31,453 bases of DNA from Lachnospiraceae bacterium (GCA_016294075.1 JAEDCQ010000018.1:1-31453), one strand, 5' to 3'; shown: positions 1 through 7,381, counted from the first letter of the stretch. The notes: generated by a model from the letters alone, not told the origin. A program made the numbers and translations.

Positions 1-1
1 T

Positions 2-72
2 GGCGCCATGGCCAAGTGGTAAGGCAAAGGTCTGCAACACCTCTATCACCAGTTCGAATCTGGTTGGCGCCT
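2..72 (+). tRNA. tRNA-Cys (anticodon GCA)
   Basis: A complete cloverleaf can be drawn. The 7-bp acceptor pairs 2-8 with 65-71, the D-stem is GCC/GGC at 11-13 and 23-25, the anticodon GCA is at 34-36 in a CUGCAAC loop, and the 5-bp T-stem is 48-52/60-64 around UUCGAAU. The discriminator base is U at 72, as expected for tRNA-Cys. The 3' CCA is not encoded. The first anticodon-stem pair (27-43) is an A.C mismatch; the rest of the stem is intact. The gene is directly followed by a terminator, so it ends its transcription unit; any upstream tRNAs lie outside the window. Confidence 0.97.
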
Positions 73-81
73 TAAATCTAA

Positions 82-111
82 AAACCTCGAAAATTTTTTC
101 GAGGTTTTTTT
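82..111 (+). terminator. Rho-independent terminator of tRNA-Cys
   Basis: A 12-base arm at 82-93 is perfectly complementary to 96-107, and the 3' arm runs into a T tract ending at 111. It begins ten bases after the tRNA discriminator. Confidence 0.9.
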
Positions 112-264
112 GTGGATAAAAAAGCCTTGTAAAACAGGTTGTTTTGGATATACGAGGATGGATTTGAATGAAATTATTTGATAAAATGACACTATAAATA
201 ATGAAAGCAAAATTATTTTAAGTATTTATAAGAATAAATCAAAGACAAATTATAGGAAAAAGCA

Positions 265-1413
265 ATGGAACATTTATCAGATAGAGAAAATGAAGAACAA
301 CGTGCCAGGCGTGCTGCAAGAATAGCACGTATGAGGCGTGAAAAGCAACGTCAGGAAATGCGGCGTCTTATGATAAAAAGGTATCTGCCTTTGGGAGCAG
401 GAGTGTTGTGTGTCATTATAATCATGATAGTTATTATAATGGTGTTTGGAAGATCGGACAAAGATGAAATACAGCAGACGAAGGTAGACGCACAGGAGGA
501 GCAAACGGATTCAAAAGAACCATTAAAAGTGTCGACGGAAGATAAAGCAGCAGAGGACGGTTTAAATATAATGAAAGAAGAGGAATTCCCTGTTTACAGT
601 TTTGAGTTAGCACCGGATTCTGTCACTATCTATAGTGAGGAGGTTGTCAGCACAAATGCTATTTTGGTTGATGCAGGTACGGATACGATTGTTGCCTCAA
701 AGGGTGCAAATGAGAGAATCTGTCCGGCTTCCATGACAAAGGTATTAACGGTGTTGGTGGCGGCTGAGCAAATTAAGGAGGCTGATTTGGACAATGCCTT
801 TACGATGACTACTGGCATAACGGATTATGCCTATGTAAATGACTGCAGTTCGGTAGGATTTTTAGATGGTGAAAAAGTGACCGTCCGCGATTTGTTTTAC
901 GGAACGGTATTAGCTTCAGGTGCAGATGCTGCAGTAGGTCTTGCAACCTATATAGCCGGTTCTCCTGAGGCATTTGTGGATATGATGAATGAAAAACTCG
1001 TACAGATGGGATTATCTGACAGTGCACACTTCACGAATTGTGTCGGGCTTTATGATGAGGAGCATTACTGCACCGTTTATGATATGGCTGTTATGATGAA
1101 AGCAGCTATGGAAAATGAACTGTGCCGGGAATTTTTATCTGCTCATACTTATACAACGACCTCGACAGCAGAACACCCGGATGGAATAGATATCTCTAAT
1201 TGGTTTTTACGCAGAGTTGAGGATAAGGATACCGGTGGTGAAGTACTTGGTGCCAAAACCGGATATGTAGTGCAGTCGAAAAATTGCGCAGTAAGCTATG
1301 GCGTCTTTGGGGAAGGTGCAGCGTATATTTGTGTGACGGCAGGCTCAACCAGCAGCTGGAGATGTATTTATGACCATGTAGAAATTTATAACCGTTATGT
1401 ACGGGCAAAATAA
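265..1413 (+). CDS. Membrane-anchored D-alanyl-D-alanine carboxypeptidase (peptidase S11)
   Basis: This is a penicillin-binding-protein-type serine peptidase that would remove the terminal D-Ala of peptidoglycan stem peptides outside the cell. The protein has 382 residues. An Arg/Lys-rich cytoplasmic N-terminus (about 1-40) is followed by one hydrophobic segment (about 41-61), a Lys/Glu/Gln-rich linker (about 64-105) and the S11 domain. The catalytic SMTK tetrad is at 156-159 and the KTG motif at 331-333 within GAKTGYVV. The middle motif, normally SxN, reads SGA (218-220) in LASGADAAVG. The topology is type II (N-in) with the anchor at the N-terminus, rather than the C-terminal amphipathic helix of classical PBP5. 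It stands alone between tRNA-Cys and the panE pseudogene. The fold is clear; the exact in vivo role (vegetative or sporulation) is not. Confidence 0.9.
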   Translation: MEHLSDRENEEQRARRAARIARMRREKQRQEMRRLMIKRYLPLGAGVLCVIIIMIVIIMVFGRSDKDEIQQTKVDAQEEQTDSKEPLKVSTEDKAAEDGLNIMKEEEFPVYSFELAPDSVTIYSEEVVSTNAILVDAGTDTIVASKGANERICPASMTKVLTVLVAAEQIKEADLDNAFTMTTGITDYAYVNDCSSVGFLDGEKVTVRDLFYGTVLASGADAAVGLATYIAGSPEAFVDMMNEKLVQMGLSDSAHFTNCVGLYDEEHYCTVYDMAVMMKAAMENELCREFLSAHTYTTTSTAEHPDGIDISNWFLRRVEDKDTGGEVLGAKTGYVVQSKNCAVSYGVFGEGAAYICVTAGSTSSWRCIYDHVEIYNRYVRAK

Positions 1414-1458
1414 TAAGAACAACCATCAATACTTATGAACGAAGGAGAGAGAAATACT

Positions 1459-2370
1459 ATGATTCAGAGTACAGCAATCATCGGAATGGGAGCATTGGGT
1501 TTATTGTATGCAGACCGTATCGTTAAGAAGAGAGGAAAAAATGGTGTCACTTTTGTATTGGATAAGGACAGAATGCAGAAATATAAAGATGTAGAGTTTT
1601 CCATTAATGGAGAGAAAAAATAATTTCAGATGGCAGTTGCAGATGACATGAAGCCGGTCGATTTAGTTATTGTGGCAGTAAAATATAATGGCTTGCATTC
1701 TGCGATTGAAATGATGAAAAACTGTGTCGGAGAGAATACCATTATTATGTCTGTGATGAATGGCATTGACAGCGAGGAGATTATTGCAGATACATTCGGA
1801 AAAGAGCATCTGATTTATACGGTAGCGCAAGGAATGGATGCAATGAAATTTGGTAACGATTTAAATTATACCAAGGAAGGTGAATTGCGGATTGGTATAG
1901 TAGAAGAATCACAGAAAAAGAATCTGGAAGATGTATGTTGTTATTTTGATGATGTTTCGATGCCTTATGCAGTAGAAGAAAATATTATGAAACGTATGTG
2001 GAGTAAATTCATGTTAAATGTCGGGGTAAATCAGACCTGCCATGCGTTTGAAACAACATATGCCGGAGTATTAAAGGAAGGCAGTGAAGAGAACAAGATA
2101 TTTATAGGCGCAATGAATGAAGTAATTGCCCTGTCGCAGGCAGTCGGCATCGGACTGACAGAAGAGGATGCCGGGTACTACATAGATATTGTAAAAACCC
2201 TTAAGCCGGAAGGAGTACCTTCGATGCGGCAGGATGGTATTGCAAAGAGAAAATCTGAAGTCGAAATGTTTGCGGGAACGGTAAAACGTCTTGCCGGGAA
2301 GTATGGAATAAAAACGCCGGTAAATGATTTATTGTACGATAAAATTAAGGGAATAGAGCGTAATTATTAA
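1459..2370 (+). pseudogene. panE: Ketopantoate reductase (PanE/ApbA family) interrupted by an in-frame stop
   Basis: The two open segments (to 1623 and from 1630) are in the same frame and are separated by a single TAA at 1621-1623, codon 55 counted from the preferred start. That start is ATG 1459, preceded by GGAGAG at 1444-1449. If the stop were sense, the product would be about 303 residues, the normal size for 2-dehydropantoate 2-reductase, which makes pantoate for coenzyme A using NADPH. The N-terminal Rossmann glycine motif IGMGALG is in the first piece. The second piece keeps VAVKYN, the MWSKFMLNVGVN helix with conserved Lys and Asn, and the C-terminal RKSEVEMF segment. No other damage is visible. 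This could be a recent nonsense mutation, a sequencing error, or a readthrough site. ATG 1630 has no ribosome binding site and would lack the dinucleotide-binding motif. Confidence 0.85.
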
Positions 2371-2421
2371 TATGTCTTAGATAGATTTGTATCTCAGATA
2401 ATAATCAAGAATTTATAGGCT

Positions 2422-2460
2422 AAGCAGGCTTCCATTGGAATCCTGCTTGACTTATATTTT
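2422..2460 (+). terminator. Hairpin terminator between converging panE and Rpn remnants
   Basis: AAGCAGG (2422-2428) pairs with CCTGCTT (2442-2448), and the inner TTCC/GGAA arms extend the stem after one mismatch. The AT-rich tail CTTATATTTT follows. It lies between two converging (pseudo)genes, so it may serve both strands, although the T tract is imperfect. Confidence 0.55.
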
Positions 2461-2465
2461 AACAC

Positions 2466-3144
2466 TTATTCGTTTTTCATTTGTTTTTTTACAACCTCAT
2501 AGATTGGGCGAATGACTTCGATATCTTCTTCCAAATCATCAGCAATCATGTCTAGAGATAGATTTTTGCGGATTTTTTTACGGATAATTAACATGAGAGT
2601 TTGTTCCATGCCACGCTCAATACCACGCTCAATCCCTTCCTCCAATCCAATGCGCCGTTCATCTGCTAACAATTCTTTTATTGCCTGACACATATTTATC
2701 TTACCATCCTTCCTGTGAAATGTTTTGATTGAAAGTAATTCCTTTATACTTGAACATGTAGCAATCATATCGTATGCATCTTCTTCCATATTTTGAAAAA
2801 ATCTGTCATTATTTATTAATCTCATTAATTTTTCTTTGTCTTTAGAGAATTTTATAAATTCAAATATCTGTTTTATATCTGTTTTAAAAACATTGGTGTT
2901 CTCTAGCTTTGAAATTTGAAATATATGTAAAGGGTAGTTGTTTACATAGAGTTTTATTTCGTTTGGAAAGTTTGAAAAATCAAGTCTTTTCCTGAAATCG
3001 CATTTTTAATGAAGACTGAGAATCTATCTCTTGTAAATCAGACGGCAGTATCTTTTGGTTACCGTCAAACAGTAGACCATTAATCAGGTCTGCGTAGCGG
3101 TTATCATCCGACAGATATAGTCTTCTTGCTAAATCTTTATCCAT
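2466..3144 (-). pseudogene. Degraded Rpn-family recombination-promoting nuclease/putative transposase
   Basis: The preferred start is the ATG complementary to 3142-3144, with GGAGGT seven bases upstream. The first frame gives MDKDLARRLYLSDDNRYADL and the typical Rpn N-terminus ending in DLQEID, then stops at 2980. Continuing in a different frame, the minus strand from about 2985 reads RLDFSNFPNEIKLYVNNYPL, then FEFIKFSKDKEKL and the C-terminal part (from 2825) with MCQAIKELL, the charged LEEGIERGIERGME helix and a final helical segment. Intact relatives are near 300 residues, with a PD-(D/E)XK nuclease core between these pieces. Here only about 225 codons remain and the core is missing, so both an internal deletion and a frameshift are inferred. 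No transposase ends or target duplications were found. Confidence 0.75.
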
Positions 3145-3149
3145 AATGA

Positions 3150-3176
3150 ATACCTCCGGAAGTGAGCAGGAGGTAT
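3150..3176 (-). promoter_or_regulatory. Inverted repeat covering the Rpn remnant's Shine-Dalgarno
   Basis: ATACCTCC (3150-3157) is the exact reverse complement of GGAGGTAT (3169-3176), and the pairing extends outward on both sides with one bulged base. On the minus strand the GGAGGT ribosome binding site of the Rpn-like gene is one arm of the hairpin, so it could be sequestered in the RNA. Confidence 0.5.
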
Positions 3177-3432
3177 CATGAATCAAGTTATATGTATCTT
3201 TATGAAACCCCACTGCCTTATTGAATTGAAATAAAGCATTGATGTTCCAATAGATATGAATAAATAATTAGAATGTAGAATGCTTTTTCCGACCATAGCA
3301 TTTGTGAGATAATATGACAAGATAAAACGATCGTATTTTTTATTTTCTACGAAATGCACTAATAACACCTGTTATATTTGTACAGGAATTCATTTACAAT
3401 TCATCGTAATGGGATCTACATTGTTTCGAGAG

Positions 3433-3459
3433 GAAATTTAGGGAGCGAAATTTAGGGAG
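3433..3459. repeat. Short direct repeat, two copies with 14-bp period
   Basis: GAAATTTAGGGAG occurs at 3433-3445 and again at 3447-3459, separated by one C. It lies about 70 bases upstream of the preferred plsC start. It could be replication slippage or a tandem protein-binding site; nothing in the sequence decides. Confidence 0.6.
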
Positions 3460-3530
3460 TTCTGAAAGGCCCGATTGAAAATGGCAGAGGGTTGCGATAT
3501 AATAAAAAGCTAGGAATGAGAGGGCTGTTA

Positions 3531-4283
3531 ATGTTACGTTTTTATTATGTAATCTTTATTTCTCTGCCATTTATTATCTATTATCTTTTAATGGCAGAAT
3601 ATTATGTAAAACATAGGGACAAATATGATCAAGAGCAGTGTTACGATTTGGCTCAGCGTCTTATAAAAAGATTTAAAAAGAATGCACGGATTCGCACTGT
3701 CAGCTATGGGGAAGACAGGCTGCCTGCGGAGGGCGGTTATATTATGTATTCCAATCATCAGGGAAGATATGACGCTTTAGGTATTATTTCTGTTCATGAA
3801 AAGCCTTGTTCTGTTGTAATGGATGAGGAGAGAAGCCATGTGATATTGGCGGAGCAGTTTGTAAATCTGTTAGAAGGAATCCGTATGAGTAAGACGGATA
3901 TTAAACAGCAGATACGGGCTTCCATGGATATCAGGAGAGCTGTTGAAAAAGGAAAACGTTATATATATTTTCCGGAAGGCAAATATGAAAGGAACGGGAA
4001 TAAACTGCAGGATTTCAAGCCCGGTGCATTTAAATGTGCAAAACAGGCGAAAGCCCCGATTGTCCCGGTAGCAATTTATGACTCACATATGGTATTTGAC
4101 GTTAATTCCCTGCGTAAGGTGACGACACAGGTGTATTTTTTGGAACCGATTTATTATGAGGAATATGTGGACAAAAATACATTGGAAATCAGCCAGATGG
4201 TAAGAGGCAGAATTGAGGAAGGTTTGAAAGCATTAGATGAAAAACGGAAAAACATGAAATTGAATTACCATTTTTATCATTAA
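3531..4283 (+). CDS. plsC: 1-acyl-sn-glycerol-3-phosphate acyltransferase (PlsC family)
   Basis: It would acylate lysophosphatidic acid at the sn-2 position to make phosphatidic acid at the membrane. From ATG 3531 the protein has 250 residues. The choice rests on GAGAGGG at 3518-3524, six bases upstream; the longer frame opens with TTG at 3492 and has ATG 3516, both poorly spaced from any ribosome binding site. A hydrophobic N-terminal segment (about 2-22) is followed by the acyltransferase motif NHQGRYD (H-x4-D) around residues 75-81 and by FPEG near 148-151. Later KAPIVPVAIYDS fits the family's fourth block. It lies just upstream of the sirtuin gene; no operonic link in function is evident. 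Confidence 0.87.
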   Translation: MLRFYYVIFISLPFIIYYLLMAEYYVKHRDKYDQEQCYDLAQRLIKRFKKNARIRTVSYGEDRLPAEGGYIMYSNHQGRYDALGIISVHEKPCSVVMDEERSHVILAEQFVNLLEGIRMSKTDIKQQIRASMDIRRAVEKGKRYIYFPEGKYERNGNKLQDFKPGAFKCAKQAKAPIVPVAIYDSHMVFDVNSLRKVTTQVYFLEPIYYEEYVDKNTLEISQMVRGRIEEGLKALDEKRKNMKLNYHFYH

Positions 4284-4340
4284 AAATAAATCTGCAAATC
4301 TAACCCGGGCATGGATGCAAAACGGAAACAGGAGGTGCCT

Positions 4341-5081
4341 ATGAATCAGGAATTACAGGAATTGGTTTCGATATTACGTGAGAGCGAAAATATCGTGTTT
4401 TTCGGCGGCGCCGGAGTCAGTACAGAATCGAATATTCCGGATTTCCGTAGTGCAAACGGTCTGTGGAATGAAAAACTGAAAATTAATTTTACCCCGGAGC
4501 AATTGGTTTCACACACCTTCTTTGTAAAATATCCGGAGGATTTTTTCACATTTTATAAGGATAAGCTGATTTATCCGGATGCGAAGCCGAATGCTGCCCA
4601 TATTGCGTTGGCGGAATTGGAAAAAATGGGAAAGGTTAAGGCTGTTGTAACACAGAATATTGATGGTCTTCATCAGGCTGCGGGCTCAAAAGTGGTGTAT
4701 GAACTGCATGGCTCGGTGTTGCGCAACTATTGTATGGATTGTCATGCATTTTATGATGAAAAATTTATCCTGCAGTCGAAAGGAATTCCGACCTGCCCAT
4801 TATGCGGGGGAAGGGTAAAGCCGGATGTTGTATTATATGAGGAAGGCCTTGATAATGAAATTATTCGTGGAGCGATACAGGCAATTGCGAATGCAGATAC
4901 ATTAATCATAGGCGGCACATCACTTGTCGTGTATCCGGCAGCCGGATTGATTGATTATTTTAACGGAAAGAATCTTGTCCTGATAAATAAAAGCGAGACT
5001 GCTGCTGACAGGAGAGCAGATTTGGTAATTCATGAAGCAATCGGTGAGGTTTTTTCACAGGTAATGGCAGCAATAAAATAG
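4341..5081 (+). CDS. cobB: NAD-dependent protein deacylase, sirtuin (CobB/SIR2) family
   Basis: It would remove acyl groups from lysines using NAD+, giving nicotinamide and O-acyl-ADP-ribose. The start ATG 4341 follows GGAGGT at 4331-4336; an upstream ATG at 4311 is in frame but unsupported. The protein has 246 residues. The NAD-binding signature GAGVSTESNIPDFRS is at 23-37, TQNIDGLH at 104-111 and the catalytic His in ELHGS at 123. Four zinc-binding cysteines, in CMDC (131, 134) and CPLC (152, 155), are all present, and GGTSLVVYPAA provides the C-terminal Rossmann part. All key residues are intact. In some Firmicutes such an enzyme controls acetyl-CoA synthetase; no such partner is adjacent here. 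Confidence 0.93.
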   Translation: MNQELQELVSILRESENIVFFGGAGVSTESNIPDFRSANGLWNEKLKINFTPEQLVSHTFFVKYPEDFFTFYKDKLIYPDAKPNAAHIALAELEKMGKVKAVVTQNIDGLHQAAGSKVVYELHGSVLRNYCMDCHAFYDEKFILQSKGIPTCPLCGGRVKPDVVLYEEGLDNEIIRGAIQAIANADTLIIGGTSLVVYPAAGLIDYFNGKNLVLINKSETAADRRADLVIHEAIGEVFSQVMAAIK

Positions 5082-5141
5082 CCATAGCTGTGCAAAGAGT
5101 ATTTAGTATTTTTGTAAACAGGATGTCAATGTGAGGCTAAA

Positions 5142-5324
5142 ATGGATATTCAGGTTGGGAGCATTGTAAAATTAAAAAAACAGCATCCCTGCGGAAGTAA
5201 TGAATGGGAAGTGCTGCGTATCGGAGCTGATTTCAGGATAAAATGCCTGGGCTGCGGACATCAGATAATGATTCCGCGCAGGACTATAGAAAAAAGTATA
5301 AAAGAGATTAAGGAAAAAGCTTGA
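5142..5324 (+). CDS. DUF951 family small protein
   Basis: A 60-residue protein matching the DUF951 pattern: VGSIVKLKKQHPCGSNEWEV, then RIGADFRIKCLGCGHQIMIPR. The Cys of HPCG plus the CLGC pair and a following His suggest a small metal-binding or SH3-like fold; that is inference. The ATG at 5142 has GTGAGG a few bases upstream. The family's function is not established. In many Firmicutes it lies close to rpsF/ssb or to chromosome-partition genes, and here it directly precedes the rpsF operon by about 100 bases. Confidence 0.88.
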   Translation: MDIQVGSIVKLKKQHPCGSNEWEVLRIGADFRIKCLGCGHQIMIPRRTIEKSIKEIKEKA

Positions 5325-5423
5325 TTTTTACGCACTCATATGATATCATACTAACTCGTGATATATTCAAATTCCTTGCTCTGTATGAAATGCAGGGCCA
5401 GAGACCAAAAGGAGGTAACAAGC

Positions 5424-5714
5424 ATGAACAAGTATGAATTAGCCGTTGTTGTCAGTGCGAAAATCGAAGACGAAGAAAGAGCTGCTGTTATTGAAAAAGT
5501 AAAAGCTCTGATTGAAAGATTCGGTGGGAATGTTACAAACGTTGATGAATGGGGTAAGAAGAGATTAGCTTACGAAGTTCAGAAAATGAAAGAAGCATTC
5601 TACTATTTCGTTCAGTTCGAAGCAGAGGCAACTGCTCCGGCAGAAATTGAAAACAGAGTTCGTATTATGGACAACGTTGTTAGATTTTTATGCGTTAGAC
5701 AGGACGAGGCATAG
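5424..5714 (+). CDS. rpsF: 30S ribosomal protein S6
   Basis: S6 binds the central domain of 16S rRNA as a heterodimer with S18, encoded two genes downstream. The start ATG 5424 follows AAAGGAGGT, giving MNKYELAVVVSAKIEDEERA and a 96-residue product of usual length. The in-frame upstream extension to 5358 is leader, not coding. The GNVTNVDEWGKKRLAYEV and YYFVQFEAEA segments are characteristic. It is the first gene of rpsF-ssb-rpsR, a conserved bacterial operon. The S6:S18 complex often represses its own leader; the leader here can form a small stem (CTGTAT/ATGCAG) but I could not match the published motif confidently. Confidence 0.96.
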   Translation: MNKYELAVVVSAKIEDEERAAVIEKVKALIERFGGNVTNVDEWGKKRLAYEVQKMKEAFYYFVQFEAEATAPAEIENRVRIMDNVVRFLCVRQDEA

Positions 5715-5728
5715 AAAGAGAGTATAAT

Positions 5729-6172
5729 ATGAATAAAGTAATTCTTATGGGCCGCTTAACAAGAGATCCCGAGGTTCGGTATGCACAGGGTGAAAATGCC
5801 ATGGCGATTGCAAGATTTTCACTTGCTGTAGACAGAAGACGTCAGAATAATTCTGATGGACAGACAGCCGATTTTATTAATATTGTTGCATTCGGAAGAT
5901 TGGGAGAGTTCGCGGAGAAGTATTTACACAAAGGAACAAAGGTTGCACTTTCCGGACGTATTCAGACCGGAAGCTATACTAATAAGGATGGCCAGAGAGT
6001 GTATACCACAGATATTATTGCAGATGATATTGAGTTTGCTGAGAGTAAGAACAGTGCCGGTTCTGACGGGGGTTATACCGGCGGTGGTGACAGCAGACCT
6101 GCACCTGCAGCGGCTGGTGACGGCTTCATGAATATTCCGGATGGAATTGATGAAGAGTTACCGTTTAACTAA
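5729..6172 (+). CDS. ssb: Single-stranded DNA-binding protein
   Basis: It coats single-stranded DNA during replication, repair and recombination. The 147-residue protein has the OB-fold N-terminal domain (about 1-105), opening MNKVILMGRLTRDPEVRYAQ and including FINIVAFGRLGEFAEKYLHKG, then a Gly/Ser/Ala-rich linker and the acidic tail GIDEELPFN. The tail usually ends in Phe; here an Asn follows. It starts 14 bases after rpsF and precedes rpsR by 30 bases, the standard arrangement that couples SSB to S6 and S18 synthesis. Confidence 0.96.
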   Translation: MNKVILMGRLTRDPEVRYAQGENAMAIARFSLAVDRRRQNNSDGQTADFINIVAFGRLGEFAEKYLHKGTKVALSGRIQTGSYTNKDGQRVYTTDIIADDIEFAESKNSAGSDGGYTGGGDSRPAPAAAGDGFMNIPDGIDEELPFN

Positions 6173-6202
6173 GTAGTTAATATTCAGATAGGAGGCAGTA
6201 AC

Positions 6203-6472
6203 ATGGCTTTTGATAAAACAAACAAAGCTGAAGGACCGGCCAGAAAAAGAGTCGGTGGCGGAATGCGTAGAAGAAAAAAAGTTTGTGTATTCTGTGGTAA
6301 AGATAATGTAATCGATTACAAGGATACAGCAAAATTAAAGAGATATGTGTCTGAAAGAGGAAAAATTCTTCCGAGAAGAATCACAGGAAACTGTGCAAGA
6401 CACCAGAGAGCTCTTACAGTAGCAATCAAAAGAGCAAGACACATTGCTTTAATGCCATATACTTGTGAATAA
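6203..6472 (+). CDS. rpsR: 30S ribosomal protein S18 (cysteine-containing form)
   Basis: An 89-residue protein with the S18 core RITGNCARHQRALTVAIKRARHIALMP. A basic N-terminus is followed by CVFCGKDNVIDYKD, so the CxxC (28, 31) plus Cys64 and nearby His point to the zinc-binding C+ form of S18. AGGAGG lies upstream of ATG 6203. It is the last gene of the rpsF operon and is followed 80 bases later by a strong terminator. Confidence 0.96.
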   Translation: MAFDKTNKAEGPARKRVGGGMRRRKKVCVFCGKDNVIDYKDTAKLKRYVSERGKILPRRITGNCARHQRALTVAIKRARHIALMPYTCE

Positions 6473-6552
6473 TCAGTATACCGGCTTTATGTAAGGCAAT
6501 GGTTGCAGATTTTAAATATGCTGCGCTAAATTTAATGTATGAATTATTAAGG

Positions 6553-6592
6553 ACTCCAATATACTATATCAATAGTATGTTGGAGTTTTTTT
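6553..6592 (+). terminator. Terminator of the rpsF-ssb-rpsR operon, abutting the pdaA start
   Basis: A 13-bp stem (6553-6565 with 6574-6586, one G.T pair) with an 8-base loop is followed by a run of T ending at 6592. The next base is the A of the downstream ATG. The 3' arm carries GGAG (6582-6585), which is also the only Shine-Dalgarno candidate for that gene. Confidence 0.9.
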
Positions 6593-7381
6593 ATGCAGAA
6601 ATCACCACTTCGTGTATTTGTTGGTGTAATCACCATGGTTTTACTCGGGATTACAATGGCAAAGGGATATGAATCTTATCAGGTAAGCAGTGCAAAAGCA
6701 CTTACAAGTGAAAATTGGGGGCTTGGTTTTTCTACGGAAGGAGAGGCACCGACGGCCAATGAAACACCGGAGGAATTAAAACAGTGGGGTGCCTATTATA
6801 TTGGAAATCAAAATGAGAAAAAAATTTATTTAACATTTGACTGTGGATATGAAAACGGAAATATGGAAAGTATTTTAGATGCATTAAAACAGGCTGATGT
6901 AAAAGCAGCCTTTTTTCTGGTAGGTAACTATCTTGAAACAGAACCCGAGCTTGTAAAGCGCATGGCAGAAGAAGGACATATAATTGGCAATCATACTTAT
7001 CATCATAAAGATATGTCAGGATTGGGAGAAGAGGAATTTAAAAAGGAGTTGACCGATTTTGAAGTAAAGCTGAAACAAATCACAGGCAAAGAATGCGATA
7101 TGTTTTATCGCCCGCCTCAGGGAAAATACAGTACAAGAAGCCTTCAGATGGCAAAGAATGCAGGATATAAGACGATATTCTGGAGCCTTGCTTATGTGGA
7201 TTGGTATGATGACAATCAGCCGACAAAGGAGGAAGCGTTTAGTAAGCTTTTAAAAAGGATTCATCCCGGAGCTATCGTTTTGCTGCACAGTACCTCGAAA
7301 ACAAATGGTGAGATACTTCCGGAACTGTTGCAGAAGTGGAAGGATATGGGATATACCTTTGGTTCCCTGCAGGAGCTTTAA
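6593..7381 (+). CDS. pdaA: PdaA-like polysaccharide (peptidoglycan) deacetylase
   Basis: It is probably an extracytoplasmic N-acetylmuramic acid deacetylase of the PdaA type, which prepares muramic delta-lactam in the spore cortex. The 262-residue protein has an N-terminal hydrophobic segment (about 8-24). The NodB-type domain carries YLTFDCGYENG, the metal-binding GNHTYHH, FYRPPQGKYS and the C-terminal VLLHSTSKTN block; TFDxGYENG is closer to PdaA than to generic TFDDG deacetylases. The start ATG 6593 abuts the upstream terminator, and its GGAG lies inside the terminator stem. The next in-frame ATG (6635) lacks a ribosome binding site. A weak promoter (TTGCAG 6503, TAAATT 6527) may lie upstream. 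A sporulation role is inferred from the family. Confidence 0.87.
   Translation: MQKSPLRVFVGVITMVLLGITMAKGYESYQVSSAKALTSENWGLGFSTEGEAPTANETPEELKQWGAYYIGNQNEKKIYLTFDCGYENGNMESILDALKQADVKAAFFLVGNYLETEPELVKRMAEEGHIIGNHTYHHKDMSGLGEEEFKKELTDFEVKLKQITGKECDMFYRPPQGKYSTRSLQMAKNAGYKTIFWSLAYVDWYDDNQPTKEEAFSKLLKRIHPGAIVLLHSTSKTNGEILPELLQKWKDMGYTFGSLQEL

Larger units (their letters stand above)
3145..3490. other. Gene-free stretch upstream of plsC
   Basis: About 345 bases carry no gene I can support. The stretch holds the inverted repeat at 3150-3176 and the short direct repeat at 3433-3459, described separately. A minus-strand open frame at 3183-3368 has no recognisable family signature and looks like chance or decayed sequence attached to the Rpn remnant. 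Confidence 0.5.

Noticed and set aside
1621..1623. Recoding of the panE stop as selenocysteine or pyrrolysine
   Set aside because: The codon is TAA, which is not used for either residue; a nonsense mutation, error or low-level readthrough is simpler.
3178..3235. 18-codon plus-strand ORF with a good GGAGGT ribosome binding site
   Set aside because: The ribosome binding site is one arm of the palindrome that serves the minus-strand Rpn gene, so it arises by symmetry; the peptide shows no features.
5365..5423. Possible S6:S18-binding autoregulatory leader of rpsF
   Set aside because: A small stem (CTGTAT/ATGCAG) can be drawn, but I could not match the conserved motif of the known leader, so it is not listed as a feature.
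5856..6131. 91-codon plus-strand frame inside ssb
   Set aside because: It lies entirely within ssb in another frame, lacks a ribosome binding site and has no recognisable features.
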